Part shown: positions 1 through 7,684 of the stretch, one piece after another
Numbering within the stretch: position 1 is the first letter of the stretch
How the letters are laid out: every line of letters starts with the position of its first letter
NCBI RefSeq assembly: GCF_000373965.1
Contig: NZ_KB892835.1
Coordinates: forward strand, 277,667-341,666
From: Uliginosibacterium gangwonense DSM 18521
GTDB taxonomy: Bacteria; Pseudomonadota; Gammaproteobacteria; Burkholderiales; Rhodocyclaceae
Direction of reading: 5' to 3'
Length of the DNA: 64,000 nt
Made by a program: the position numbers and the translations under genes
The notes under the pieces: model-generated
Told to the model about the DNA's origin: nothing
The model's input: the letters and a program-made list of their open reading frames with translations, nothing else
Database searches by the model: none

Positions 1-1
1 T

Positions 2-697
2 ATGGAAGGCTCTCAGTGGAGGGTGACAGAATGCCCTTTCCACCTTGAGCGTGGTTACCACAGCGGCACTTGGGCCGTCGGTGCGTTACCGATCCTGATG
101 CGGCGTGCAGCCCATGACCAAGCCACATGGCAGACCTGGATGTCATTTTCCCCACAGGAAATCGAAAGCCAGGAACTTGCCTGCACGCATGCTCACGGGC
201 ATATGGTGGTAATGGGCCTGGGTTTGGCATGGGTAGCGATCAACATGGCCTTTCAGCGTGCCGTGACCCGTGTGACTGTGGTGGAAAGGGATATGGAAGT
301 CATCCAGTTGCTGGATGTCTGCTCGACGCTCTCAGATATCCCTCTTTGGGTGCGTACCAAGATCCGCATCGTCAAGGCTGATGCCCTGGAATGGCGACCA
401 GATTTGGCGGTGGATGTGCTCTATGCCGATATCTGGCGTACTTTCGACGAACCCGGCACGCTGCAGCAAGTGCAACAGATGCAGGCCAATGTGCAGGCAG
501 ACAGCGTGTACTTCTGGGGGCAGGAGATCGTTCTGGCCCATTTGCTGGGTGAGACTAGCTGGCAAGATCTGCCCGCTGCCGATCTGCGCCAGCGCATCCA
601 GGCCGTGAGCCGCCTCCCCTTGCTGGTGCCTGAGCACGGCTATGCGCAGATGATCCGGCAAGTCATGGAGAACCGACGCTTGCATGTGGCGTCTTGA
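2..697 (+). CDS. SAM-dependent methyltransferase / spermidine-synthase-like protein (possibly 5' partial)
   Basis: The 231 visible residues look like a class I SAM-binding Rossmann fold of the spermidine-synthase-like group. A glycine-rich motif I (VVMGLGLAWVAI, about residues 69-80) is followed by an acidic strand end (VTVVERDMEV, about 91-100) and a later DVLYADIW strand (about 139-146). The first ATG lies at base 2, so the true start may be upstream of the window and the substrate-side N-terminal domain may be missing. No aminopropyltransferase substrate motif is recognisable, so the substrate is unknown. The 3' end overlaps the convergent DUF2917 gene by 35 bp. Confidence 0.6.
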   Translation: MEGSQWRVTECPFHLERGYHSGTWAVGALPILMRRAAHDQATWQTWMSFSPQEIESQELACTHAHGHMVVMGLGLAWVAINMAFQRAVTRVTVVERDMEVIQLLDVCSTLSDIPLWVRTKIRIVKADALEWRPDLAVDVLYADIWRTFDEPGTLQQVQQMQANVQADSVYFWGQEIVLAHLLGETSWQDLPAADLRQRIQAVSRLPLLVPEHGYAQMIRQVMENRRLHVAS

Positions 698-1013
698 CCG
701 GCCCCAGGGTGGGTAGGCGAATCGGCCAGAGTGCCTGGACTGCGTGGCTCAGCCTGCTGGCCAAGCTCTGCGGCCAGCTTGCTTGGCGTTCCAGGCGGAT
801 AGTGGCATGTGGCAACCCTTCCATCACCGCCAGTCCGCCTGTGGTGAGGGTATAGCTGTGACCCGGATGGAGCAGGATGTCACGGGCATCTCCTTCGATG
901 CTCAACCAGATATTGCCTGCCAGGCAGTTGATCTCCATTCCACGGGCATGCTTCAGGGCCAGTGTGTGGCCTGTGTCGAGTGTAACGATGCTTTTCCCGA
1001 ATGAAATCCACAT
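663..1013 (-). CDS. DUF2917 domain protein
   Basis: This 116-residue protein has the DUF2917 pattern: a short beta-rich cupin-like segment with a WISFGKS start, GMEINCLAGNIWLS (about 25-38), and a D-I-L-L-x-PGHSY turn (about 45-53). The molecular function of the family is unknown. The gene diverges from the MocR-type regulator at 1214, a neighbourhood I associate with this family, which suggests the regulator controls it. The start at 1013 leaves a 200-bp intergenic region rich in inverted repeats. The C-terminal 35 residues are basic and proline-containing and outside the family core. Confidence 0.65.
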   Translation of the reverse strand: MWISFGKSIVTLDTGHTLALKHARGMEINCLAGNIWLSIEGDARDILLHPGHSYTLTTGGLAVMEGLPHATIRLERQASWPQSLASRLSHAVQALWPIRLPTLGPVKTPHASVGSP

Positions 1014-1040
1014 TTTCCGATCCTCCTACGTAGTGGCGAC

Positions 1041-1054
1041 ACTGTGATCACAGT
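1041..1054. promoter_or_regulatory. 14-bp perfect palindrome upstream of the DUF2917 gene
   Basis: ACTGTGATCACAGT is a perfect palindrome 28-41 bp upstream of the DUF2917 start codon. It contains TGTGA and TCACA halves but without the 6-bp spacer of a CRP/FNR site, so it is not a standard CRP box. It may be the operator of an unidentified dimeric regulator. Confidence 0.3.
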
Positions 1055-1075
1055 CTAGGGAATTCGCTTGGGGCG

Positions 1076-1159
1076 GTACAGATACAAAAAAAATGAATTG
1101 TGATCGGTACAGTTTGAAAACCGATAAACTGTACTGCTCCAATTGTGGGGTGACTGTAC
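1076..1159. promoter_or_regulatory. Operator array for the MocR-type regulator
   Basis: Four GTACAG-type half-sites are visible: GTACAG (1076-1081), GTACAGTTT (1107-1115), its exact inverse AAACTGTAC (1126-1134), and CTGTAC (1154-1159). The inner pair is a perfect 9-bp inverted repeat with a 10-bp spacer, and the outer pair is nested around it. The array sits between the divergent DUF2917 and MocR genes. Binding by the MocR product is inferred from position. Confidence 0.55.
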
Positions 1160-1213
1160 CTGTCCAAATGCTCTGGTGCTGCCCATAATCCGGTCAATGC
1201 GGGAGGCAAGGGA

Positions 1214-2647
1214 ATGGATCAACAGACACTGCGCTATGAGCAATTGGCCGAGGAACTGGCCGGTTTGATCGCCACCCGCGTGCTGCGGGTGGGCGAACGC
1301 CTGCCTTCCGTGCGGCGTTTGGCACAGGAAAAACGCCTCTCCATCTCTACTGTGGTCCATGCTCTGCGTCTGCTGGAAGAGCGTGGCTGTGTGGAAGCGC
1401 GCCCGCAATCGGGCTATTTTGTGCGCCCGGGCTGTGGAGTGCCATTGCAGGCACCACGTGCCACACCGCCTGCACGCGCGGTCAAGGTCGATGTCAGCAG
1501 CCGCATGATGGAGGTGCTGGCCTTGAATCATCAGGCCGACCTCATCCCCTTTGGCGCCGCATTGCCCTCTGCCGAGGTCTTGCCGATTGCCAGTCTGCAA
1601 CGTTTGTATAGCCAGGTCGGGCGCCGTGCCGATAGGTTGCTGGCCACCGCCAGCCATACCTCTATCAACCACCCCGAACTGGTACGGCAATTTGTACGCC
1701 GCTCCCTTGCCTGGGGGCAGCCGCTGGCCGCAGATGAACTGATTGTGACCAACTCCTGTACCGAATCCTTGTCGCTATGCCTGCGTGCCGTCACGCGGAT
1801 GGGGGATACGGTCGCAGTTGAGTCACCGGCTTATCCCCTGATGCTGCAGTTGCTTGAAAACCTGGGGTTGAAGGCTTTGGAAATCCCAACCCATCCCCAG
1901 CACGGCATGTCTGTGGATGCACTGGACATTGCCACACGGGAACGCCGGGTGGCCGCATGCCTGCTGGTGAGCAACTTCTCCAATCCGCTGGGCTGCGTGG
2001 TGCCCGACCATGAGAAGCAGCGCCTGGCGCAAATGATGGCTGAGCGCAATATCCCGGTGATTGAGGATGACATTTTTGGCGACCTCAATTTCGGCGCCCA
2101 TCGCCCCTGGCCGATCAAATCTTTCGACACTGCGGGCAATGTAATGCTCTGCGCATCTGTCTCCAAAACCATCAGCCCTACCTTGCGCCTGGGCTACGTA
2201 GCCGCCGGGCGCTACCATGCTCAGGTGCTGGCACAGAAGACATTGACCGCCGGAGCCACCAACCCCATCACCCAGGCGGTGGTGGCCGCATTCATGGAAT
2301 CCGGTGCGTACGAACGCCATCTGCGCGGATTGCGCCGGGCATATGAAAAACAGGTACTCGCCATGGCAGAGGCCGTGATGCGCCACTTCCCGCCAGGGAC
2401 TTGTCTATCCCAACCGCAAGGGGGCTTTGTGCTGTGGGTGGAGTTGCCGGAGCCCGCCAACGCCAATCAGCTCTACGAAGCCGCACTGGCCGAGGGGATT
2501 GCATTCTTCCCCGGCGAACTGTTCTCCGCCAGCGGCCGCTACCGCAATTGCCTGCGCCTGAGCAGCGGTTGCCCGTGGTCGCCCGTGCAGGAAGATGCGG
2601 TGCGGCGTTTGGGTACTCTGGCTACCCGCCTGGTAGAAGCAGCGTGA
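1214..2647 (+). CDS. MocR/PdxR-type GntR regulator with aminotransferase domain
   Basis: The 477 residues comprise an N-terminal GntR winged helix (about 1-75; ERLPSVRRLAQEKRLSISTV is the recognition region) joined to a fold-type I aminotransferase-like domain (about 110-470). The PLP lysine lies in CASVSKTISPTLRLGYVA. The SNFSNPLGCVVPD and EDDIFGDL segments match the PLP-anchoring Asn and Asp/Tyr region, although the usual Tyr after the Asp is replaced here (EDDIFG). Proteins of this family are cytoplasmic regulators that sense PLP or an amino-acid adduct. The partner gene is probably the divergent DUF2917 gene; the effector cannot be told from sequence. Confidence 0.85.
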   Translation: MDQQTLRYEQLAEELAGLIATRVLRVGERLPSVRRLAQEKRLSISTVVHALRLLEERGCVEARPQSGYFVRPGCGVPLQAPRATPPARAVKVDVSSRMMEVLALNHQADLIPFGAALPSAEVLPIASLQRLYSQVGRRADRLLATASHTSINHPELVRQFVRRSLAWGQPLAADELIVTNSCTESLSLCLRAVTRMGDTVAVESPAYPLMLQLLENLGLKALEIPTHPQHGMSVDALDIATRERRVAACLLVSNFSNPLGCVVPDHEKQRLAQMMAERNIPVIEDDIFGDLNFGAHRPWPIKSFDTAGNVMLCASVSKTISPTLRLGYVAAGRYHAQVLAQKTLTAGATNPITQAVVAAFMESGAYERHLRGLRRAYEKQVLAMAEAVMRHFPPGTCLSQPQGGFVLWVELPEPANANQLYEAALAEGIAFFPGELFSASGRYRNCLRLSSGCPWSPVQEDAVRRLGTLATRLVEAA

Positions 2648-2713
2648 CGTAAAGAACTCGCTTTATGACTTTGAACTAAATCGATGCCATCACGGCATCT
2701 GCAGGGGGCAAGC

Positions 2714-3088
2714 ATGAAGAGGATGTTTTATCAGGTTTATGTGAAGAACGCTGATGCGGCCATTGCACTGTATCTACAGGCCTTTGATGCAGCACTGCTC
2801 AACGAGATGAGAAGCGCAGAAGGGCTGATCGTTCACGCAGAGATAGACATATTCGGCCATGTCCTCGCACTCAGCGAATCTGATCTACCCCAAGGGCAGC
2901 AGATCACGGGAAATACCATGCAATTCTGCATCCAGTTTCAGCCAGATGAAGCCGCAACCATCAAGCGCGCCTATCAGGCACTAGAGGAGGGCGCAAGGAT
3001 CAATCACCCCCTGGGAAAGTGCTTCTACAGCGAGTGCATGACAGATCTGACCGACAGATTCGGTGTGCGTTGGTGCATGTTTATTTGA
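2714..3088 (+). CDS. VOC-superfamily (PhnB/glyoxalase-like) protein
   Basis: A 124-residue protein with the single-module VOC fold: YQVYVKNADAAIALYLQAF near the N-terminus and a typical DRFGVRWCMFI ending (PhnB-type W-x-x-x). The family includes metal-dependent lyases, isomerases and resistance proteins, and the substrate here is unknown. The start at 2714 is preferred over an ATG 30 bp upstream because AGGGGGC lies 5-11 bp before it and the family N-terminus begins there. It follows the MocR gene by about 65 bp and could be cotranscribed. Confidence 0.7.
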   Translation: MKRMFYQVYVKNADAAIALYLQAFDAALLNEMRSAEGLIVHAEIDIFGHVLALSESDLPQGQQITGNTMQFCIQFQPDEAATIKRAYQALEEGARINHPLGKCFYSECMTDLTDRFGVRWCMFI

Positions 3089-3112
3089 GGGCGGTCCCTC
3101 TCGACGGAGGGG

Positions 3113-3529
3113 TTAGCCGAAAGTTCGGCGCTGATATGCATGAATGGTTATACCTGTTTCCGATTTAGTGATCTGAAATTTCCCTTCACTCTCCAGTGCG
3201 GCAACGATGCCCTGGGTGTCTTGTGTTTTCTCATATCCGACATCCTCAATTGGCCTATACCGTGCCGGGATGAAAACGGACTCAATCCATTTGTATTCGA
3301 ACGGTTGAAACTTCCCATCCGCAAATCTTGTAGGCATCAGATCCCGATCGGAAGGAAAAGACTGCCAAATCGAGTGTTCGGAATCAACGAACTTCCAGCT
3401 CGCTCGATCAATCACTAGCCCTGCACTGACGACCGCCCGAAACAGGCGAAGCCACTTCGCATCACTCATGAAGGACGCATCGTATTTTGCCAAAGCTTTC
3501 TGATACTCGACATCCGCGCTCGCTTGCAT
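3113..3529 (-). CDS. Hypothetical protein, resembles DUF6678
   Basis: This 138-residue soluble protein has no signal peptide or membrane segment. It contains KWLRLFRAVVSAG, an aromatic W-x-F/W-Q-S-F region, and a central FEYKWIESVFIPARY segment that reminds me of the small DUF6678 family. That assignment is from memory and weak. The C-terminus alternates hydrophobic residues (ITKSETGITIHAY), suggesting a terminal beta strand. It is convergent with the VOC gene (24-bp gap) and monocistronic. Function unknown. Confidence 0.5.
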   Translation of the reverse strand: MQASADVEYQKALAKYDASFMSDAKWLRLFRAVVSAGLVIDRASWKFVDSEHSIWQSFPSDRDLMPTRFADGKFQPFEYKWIESVFIPARYRPIEDVGYEKTQDTQGIVAALESEGKFQITKSETGITIHAYQRRTFG

Positions 3530-3583
3530 GGCCTAACCTGATTTCGGCTAATGTGTTATAGGTTTCAGTATTGATACATAACA

Positions 3584-3613
3584 TCGGTCGTGCCCCCTAC
3601 ATGGCACGACCGA
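3584..3613. repeat. 11-bp perfect inverted repeat (hairpin)
   Basis: TCGGTCGTGCC (3584-3594) is exactly complementary to GGCACGACCGA (3603-3613), with an 8-nt loop. No T-run follows on either strand. It lies upstream of the start of the minus-strand gene at 3529 and far upstream of the regulator, so it terminates nothing visible; it may be the terminator of a lost gene. Confidence 0.5.
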
Positions 3614-3818
3614 CCCGCGAAGACTGTCTTCCAGAATGGCTTTGCACGATTTAGCTGTAAATATGAACAGCATTAACAGAATCGACAAAAACCTCACTCT
3701 ACAGATTCTTGTTTCGGAGCACCGAACGGCTGCTTTGAAACGGCAAGCCTGATCGTTCGCTCATAGCTGCTTGCTGTCATTCTAGTCCAATAGCATCAAC
3801 GCTTGCAAAGGAGAGGAT

Positions 3819-3941
3819 ATGCTTGGGGAGGGCGTGGATCGATGGTGGTTGATCCTTCGTTATCTCCGTCCAGTGGAGTTTTCGCGAGGCCAGGGGACTT
3901 GTTTTGCTGCGGCTTGTCTGCGGCGCAGGATTTTGAAGTAA
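3819..3941 (+). CDS. Possible 40-residue small protein (uncertain)
   Basis: An ATG at 3819 is preceded by AAAGGAGAGG with about 5-nt spacing and opens a 40-codon frame. The product is basic and hydrophobic in the middle (DRWWLILRYLRPVEF) and ends RRRILK. I recognise no family. The good ribosome-binding site is the only positive evidence, and the frame could equally be a decayed fragment of a larger gene. Confidence 0.25.
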   Translation: MLGEGVDRWWLILRYLRPVEFSRGQGTCFAAACLRRRILK

Positions 3942-3960
3942 CGGATTATTTGAAAATAAC

Positions 3961-3979
3961 ACTAGACGACCGGTCTAGT
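3961..3979. promoter_or_regulatory. NemR-type operator, copy 1
   Basis: ACTAGAC-GACCG-GTCTAGT is a perfect 7-bp inverted repeat with a 5-bp centre, just upstream of the TetR-family start. It resembles the E. coli NemR box (TAGACC-N4-GGTCTA, from memory). The second copy at 4645-4663 lies before the reductase gene, which indicates autoregulation plus control of the downstream operon. Confidence 0.75.
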
Positions 3980-3998
3980 TGTGGTTATGATGTTTCTC

Positions 3999-4595
3999 AT
4001 GAACTCCGAACGCCCTGATACCCGCCAACACATCCTCGACTGTGGCCAATTGCTGGTTGCCAGCAAAGGCTTTGTGGGGGTGGGTTTGAGCGAAATTCTC
4101 AGTAGCGCAGGGGTGCCCAAGGGCTCCTTCTACCATTACTTTGCGTCAAAGGAAGTGTTTGGCTGCGCGTTGCTGGAGACGTATTTTGATTCTTATATGG
4201 CGCGCCTGGATGGCTTGTTTGCCCGCCCCGGTCTGACTGCGGGGCAACGCATGGAGTTGTATTTCCAGCGCTGGATTGAGACTCAGTTTTCGGAGGACTA
4301 TGCCGAGCGCTGCTTGATTGTGAAGCTGGCGGCAGAGGTGTCTGATTTGTCAGAGGCCATGCGCACCATCATGATGAAGGGCACCGAACGCATCCTTGGC
4401 CGCCTGACGGAGTGCATTAGCGAAGGCGTGGCGGAAGGCTCCATCAAGAGCGCTCTGGCTCCCGCTGATTGCGCTACGTGGCTGTATGAGGCGTGGTTGG
4501 GTGCCAGCCTGCTGACCAAGCTGCGTCGAGACCGCAGCGTGTTCGATGCAGCCCTGAAGCACACCCAGAACCTGCTTGGCTTGAAACAGGGCTAG
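3999..4595 (+). CDS. nemR: TetR-family electrophile-sensing repressor, NemR-like
   Basis: The 198-residue TetR repressor has an N-terminal helix-turn-helix (about 8-52; VPKGSFYHYFASKEVFG). The ligand domain contains CLIVKLAAEVSDLSEAMR, which I recall as closely similar to E. coli NemR. Cys105 and Lys174 (WLGASLLTK) align with NemR Cys106 and Lys175, the pair that forms the reversible redox bond sensing hypochlorite, quinones and aldehydes. Alternative in-frame starts exist at 3981 (GTG), 3987 and 3990. ATG 3999 was chosen because the N-terminus then matches NemR length and clears the operator, but no clear Shine-Dalgarno decides it. It heads the cluster with the CurA-like and PfpI genes. Confidence 0.8.
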   Translation: MNSERPDTRQHILDCGQLLVASKGFVGVGLSEILSSAGVPKGSFYHYFASKEVFGCALLETYFDSYMARLDGLFARPGLTAGQRMELYFQRWIETQFSEDYAERCLIVKLAAEVSDLSEAMRTIMMKGTERILGRLTECISEGVAEGSIKSALAPADCATWLYEAWLGASLLTKLRRDRSVFDAALKHTQNLLGLKQG

Positions 4596-4644
4596 GCTTC
4601 CCATACCAGTCGCCCAACATCGATACATATTAATTTGGTTACGC

Positions 4645-4663
4645 ACTAGACGACCGGTCTGTT
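4645..4663. promoter_or_regulatory. NemR-type operator, copy 2
   Basis: ACTAGAC-GACCG-GTCTGTT repeats the operator at 3961-3979 with the same centre and two changes in the right arm. It lies 46 bp upstream of the reductase start, in the expected promoter region. Confidence 0.75.
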
Positions 4664-4708
4664 ATGAACCCGGTTCCAGGCTACAGATCACTACAAGGAG
4701 AAATACCC

Positions 4709-5734
4709 ATGAGCGCACCACAACAGAATCGCCGTATCGTGCTGGCTTCCCGCCCGGTGGGCGAACCGACTGCCGAGAATTTTCGCCTGGAAACGGTGCC
4801 GGTGCCCAGCCCGGCCGAAGGGCAGGTGTTATTGCAAGCGTTGTATCTGTCTCTGGACCCCTATATGCGGGGGCGGATGAGTGATGCCAAGTCTTACGCA
4901 GCACCGGTTGAACTCAATGCCGTGATGGTCGGTGCAACGGTATGCCGGGTGGTTGAATCGCGCCACGCTGATTATGCAGAGGGCGAACTCGTATTGGCCT
5001 ATACCGGCTGGCAGGATTATGCCCTGGCTGATGAACGTGGCATGCGGAAGCTGGGGCAGTTGGCACATCCCTCTGCGGCCCTTGGGGTGCTGGGCATGCC
5101 GGGGCTGACAGGTTATATGGGTCTGCTGGATATCGGTGAGCCCAAGGCAGGCGAGACGGTGGTGGTGGCCGCGGCCAGTGGTGCCGTGGGGTCTGTGGTG
5201 GGGCAGGTGGCCAAGATCAAGGGCTGCCGTGTGGTAGGTATTGCCGGTGGGCCCGAGAAGTGTCGTTATGTGGTGGAAGAACTAGGGTTTGACGCCTGCA
5301 TAGACCACCGTGCTCCTGATCTGGCTGAGCAACTGGCGGCTGCATGCCCAAATGGTATCGATGTGTACTTTGAAAACGTAGGCGGCGCAGTATTTGATGC
5401 GGTGCTTCCGCTACTCAATACTAAAGCCCGTGTGCCACTGTGTGGTCTGATCTCGCAATACAATGCCACCGGCCTACCGGTGGGCGAGGATCGCATGCCG
5501 CACCTGATGGTGCAATTGCTCAAGCGGCGTATCCGGATGCAGGGTTTTATCGTGTTTGATGACTACGGCCATCGTTATGGCGAATTCTTTGATACGATGA
5601 ACGCATGGCTGGCAGAAGGCAAGATCAAATTCCGTGAAGATATCGTCGAAGGTCTTGAGAACGCGCCACAAGCCTTTATCGGCCTGCTCAAAGGAAAGAA
5701 TTTCGGCAAGCTGGTTATACAACTGAACAAGTGA
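4709..5734 (+). CDS. NADP-dependent oxidoreductase, CurA/leukotriene-B4-dehydrogenase family (MDR)
   Basis: A 341-residue zinc-independent medium-chain reductase. The N-terminal GroES-like part includes SLDPYMRGRM (about 45-54). The nucleotide-binding part contains AASGAVGSVVGQVAKIKG (glycine-rich loop of the AASGAVG type) followed by a GIAGG/K pattern for NADPH. Relatives reduce the carbon-carbon double bond of alpha,beta-unsaturated carbonyls. The start at 4709 has AAGGAG 9 bp upstream; the longer frame from 4664 overlaps the operator and is rejected. It lies behind a NemR-type operator, so induction by electrophiles is likely. The PfpI-type gene follows after 45 bp. Confidence 0.85.
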   Translation: MSAPQQNRRIVLASRPVGEPTAENFRLETVPVPSPAEGQVLLQALYLSLDPYMRGRMSDAKSYAAPVELNAVMVGATVCRVVESRHADYAEGELVLAYTGWQDYALADERGMRKLGQLAHPSAALGVLGMPGLTGYMGLLDIGEPKAGETVVVAAASGAVGSVVGQVAKIKGCRVVGIAGGPEKCRYVVEELGFDACIDHRAPDLAEQLAAACPNGIDVYFENVGGAVFDAVLPLLNTKARVPLCGLISQYNATGLPVGEDRMPHLMVQLLKRRIRMQGFIVFDDYGHRYGEFFDTMNAWLAEGKIKFREDIVEGLENAPQAFIGLLKGKNFGKLVIQLNK

Positions 5735-5779
5735 CACTCCCTTTCCCTTCAGTTTGAAAATAGAAAAAGGAAATGACAA

Positions 5780-6457
5780 ATGAAAGTATTGATGGTTTTG
5801 ACCTCGCACGACCAGCTGGGCAACACGGGCAAGAAAACTGGCTTCTGGCTTGAGGAGTTTGCTGCTCCTTACTATGTTTTCAAGGATGCTGGTGCAGACA
5901 TCACCCTGGCGTCTCCGCTGGGCGGCCAGCCCCCGCTCGACCCTAAGAGCGATGAGCCTGATTTCCAGACCGCAGCCACAGCGCGCTTCAAGGCTGACCC
6001 TGCAGCAATCGCAGCTTTGGCGAGCACGATCAAGCTTGCCAATGTGAAGGCCGAGGGTTATGACGCAGTGTTCTACCCCGGCGGCCATGGCCCCTTGTGG
6101 GATTTGGCGGAAGACAAGAATTCGATCGCGCTGATTGAAACGGTGCATGCCTCAGGCAAACCGCTGGGTGCCGTGTGTCATGCTCCAGGCATTTTTCGCC
6201 ATACGCGTGGTAAGGATGGCGCTCCCCTGGTCAAGGGCAAGCGAGTGACAGGCTTTACCAATACGGAAGAGGATGGGGTGCAACTGACCGACGTGGTACC
6301 TTTCCTCGTGGAAGATATGCTCAAGGCCAATGGCGGCCTGTATTCCAAGGGGCAAGACTGGCTGCCGTATGCAGTGGTCGAGGGCAATCTGATTACGGGT
6401 CAGAACCCGGCCTCCTCCGAACTGGTAGCCCAGCGCATGCTGGAACTACTGAAATGA
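5780..6457 (+). CDS. DJ-1/PfpI family protein, HchA/GATase1-like (glyoxalase III or deglycase type)
   Basis: The 225 residues form one DJ-1/PfpI domain. The nucleophile elbow is GAVCHAPG with the Cys at about residue 133. The nearby His and the YPGGHGPLWDL segment (about 94-104) match the class I glutamine-amidotransferase-like group that includes glyoxalase III enzymes. It probably detoxifies methylglyoxal or similar dicarbonyls, a role that fits the upstream NemR-like regulator and double-bond reductase. AAAAAGGAAATGACAA precedes the ATG. A rho-independent terminator at 6597-6632 closes the operon. Confidence 0.8.
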   Translation: MKVLMVLTSHDQLGNTGKKTGFWLEEFAAPYYVFKDAGADITLASPLGGQPPLDPKSDEPDFQTAATARFKADPAAIAALASTIKLANVKAEGYDAVFYPGGHGPLWDLAEDKNSIALIETVHASGKPLGAVCHAPGIFRHTRGKDGAPLVKGKRVTGFTNTEEDGVQLTDVVPFLVEDMLKANGGLYSKGQDWLPYAVVEGNLITGQNPASSELVAQRMLELLK

Positions 6458-6487
6458 CTCTTCTCCTCAAGTGAGCAGTGCTCACAG

Positions 6488-6586
6488 AGAACCCGTTTAG
6501 GTTCTGTAGCGAGAGGGCGTCAGCGGGGTGCGGAGCAGCGCAGAAACCCCGATCACGTCCTCGTAGTAAGATCATAAACAGGTTCT
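6488..6586. repeat. MITE-like 99-bp imperfect palindrome
   Basis: The ends are 12-bp inverted repeats with one mismatch: AGAACCCGTTTA at 6488 and TAAACAGGTTCT ending at 6586. Inside, GAGGGCGTCAGCGGGGT pairs with ACCCCGATCACGTCCTC at 14 of 17 positions, so nearly the whole element folds on itself. It has no coding capacity and lies just past the PfpI stop codon. No clear target-site duplication is seen. It looks like a miniature inverted-repeat element mobilised in trans by an IS transposase. Confidence 0.6.
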
Positions 6587-6596
6587 GAGGATTATG

Positions 6597-6632
6597 GGGC
6601 AATCACGTTAGGTGATTTGTCCCGTTTTTTTT
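6597..6632 (+). terminator. Rho-independent terminator of the curA-like/pfpI operon
   Basis: AATCAC (6601-6606) pairs with GTGATT (6612-6617), extended by GGGGC/TGTCCC on the outside, and is followed by eight consecutive T residues (6625-6632). Orientation matches the plus-strand operon. Confidence 0.8.
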
Positions 6633-6647
6633 GCCGTTTTTAACCCG

Positions 6648-6872
6648 TTACTCCGGCCAGCGGGTATCCAGATAGAGTTCTTCCACCTTGGCGCGCGCCC
6701 AGGGAGTATGCCGCAGGAATTTCAGGCTGGATTTGATGCTGGGGTCGAACATGAAGCAGCGTACCTCAATGTGTCGCCCCAACTGCTCCCAGCCGTAGTA
6801 GTCGACCAGACGGGTCAGGATGAATTCCAGCGTCAGTCCGTGCAGCGGATTGTTGGCTTGGGGCTGAGTCAT
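6648..6872 (-). CDS. VF530 / DUF2132 family small DNA-binding-type protein
   Basis: A 74-residue protein with the full family signature: [28 protein letters not shown], then [16 protein letters not shown] and a KVEEL tail. The family is named after a Vibrio fischeri protein of known structure, and a DNA-binding role has been proposed but is not established. Length is normal. The start overlaps the stop of the upstream NYN-domain gene by 4 bp, indicating translational coupling. Confidence 0.85.
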   Translation of the reverse strand: MTQPQANNPLHGLTLEFILTRLVDYYGWEQLGRHIEVRCFMFDPSIKSSLKFLRHTPWARAKVEELYLDTRWPE

Positions 6873-7606
6873 GCGCCTGCCTTGGCCTTGCGGCGGTCAC
6901 GCAGATAGGTGATGCGGTCGTCCCGTAATTCGAGGTCGAACAGATCAATCGCCTTGAACAGATCCACCAGTTTCTTGAAGCCGTAGTTGCGGGCATCGAA
7001 TGAGGCCTGATTGGCAATGTGGCTGCCCACGTAACTCAAAGGCGCCCAGCCGTCGTCGCCTTCTGCGGCCTGCACGGCATTGCGCAGCAGGTTGACCAGG
7101 CGCGCATCGCCCTTGAGTTCCTTGCTGCTGCGTTTGCGCACGGTGGCGCTGGGGCCGGATTCAACGGTGGCCTCTTCCATGTCGAGATAGAGAAACTTGG
7201 AACAGGCGTTGACGAAGGGCGTCGGCGTCTTGCGTTCGCCAAAGCCGATCACCATCTTGCCATCGGCCTGCAGGCGGGTTGCCAGCGGGGTGAAGTCCGA
7301 ATCCGATGAGGCGATTGCGAATACATCCACCTTGCGGGTGTAGAGCGCATCCATCGCATCCACGATCAAGGCCATGTCCGTGGCATTCTTCCCCTTGGTT
7401 AGATCCAGCTGGTGGATGGGCTGGATGGCATATTCATGCAGAATGCGCTCCCAGGAGGACAGGCGCTCCCCTTTCCAGTTGCCATAGGCACGCCGGATGC
7501 TCACCGTGCCAAACCCCGCCAGTTCATTGAGGATGACCTCGATGTGGCTGGCGGGCGCGTTGTCGGCGTCGATAAACAATGCTACAAAACGGTCGGGCAC
7601 GCTCAT
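6869..7606 (-). CDS. NYN-domain (LabA/PIN-like) protein with C-terminal OST-HTH/LOTUS region
   Basis: The N-terminal NYN nuclease-like domain spans about residues 5-150. Its acidic residues are [22 protein letters not shown] and [15 protein letters not shown], matching the metal-binding Asp set of the LabA/DUF88 group. The C-terminal part (about 165-235; [11 protein letters not shown] and [10 protein letters not shown]) is a LOTUS/OST-HTH winged helix, usually an RNA-binding module. Together they suggest a ribonuclease or RNA-surveillance factor; the substrate is unknown. The product is soluble at 245 residues and coupled to the VF530 gene by a 4-bp overlap. Confidence 0.85.
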   Translation of the reverse strand: MSVPDRFVALFIDADNAPASHIEVILNELAGFGTVSIRRAYGNWKGERLSSWERILHEYAIQPIHQLDLTKGKNATDMALIVDAMDALYTRKVDVFAIASSDSDFTPLATRLQADGKMVIGFGERKTPTPFVNACSKFLYLDMEEATVESGPSATVRKRSSKELKGDARLVNLLRNAVQAAEGDDGWAPLSYVGSHIANQASFDARNYGFKKLVDLFKAIDLFDLELRDDRITYLRDRRKAKAGA

Positions 7607-7684
7607 AGCGGACTCCTCAAAGGCTAATGTTGCATTGTAGTGGTTGATGGCAGGTTTGGCGTGAGGTGCAGCATCGAAGCCTGA

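Larger units (their letters stand above)
3530..3960. other. Low-coding intergenic stretch upstream of the nemR-like gene
   Basis: About 430 bp with no convincing conserved gene. It holds a strong hairpin (3584-3613) and one 40-codon frame with a good ribosome-binding site (3819-3941), both listed separately. The 5' part is AT-richer than the flanking genes and may be the remnant of a lost gene or insertion; no repeat boundaries are visible. Confidence 0.4.

Noticed and set aside
1041..1054. CRP/FNR site at the palindrome
   Set aside because: The TGTGA and TCACA halves abut without the 6-bp spacer, so the site cannot be a standard CRP box; kept only as an unassigned palindrome.
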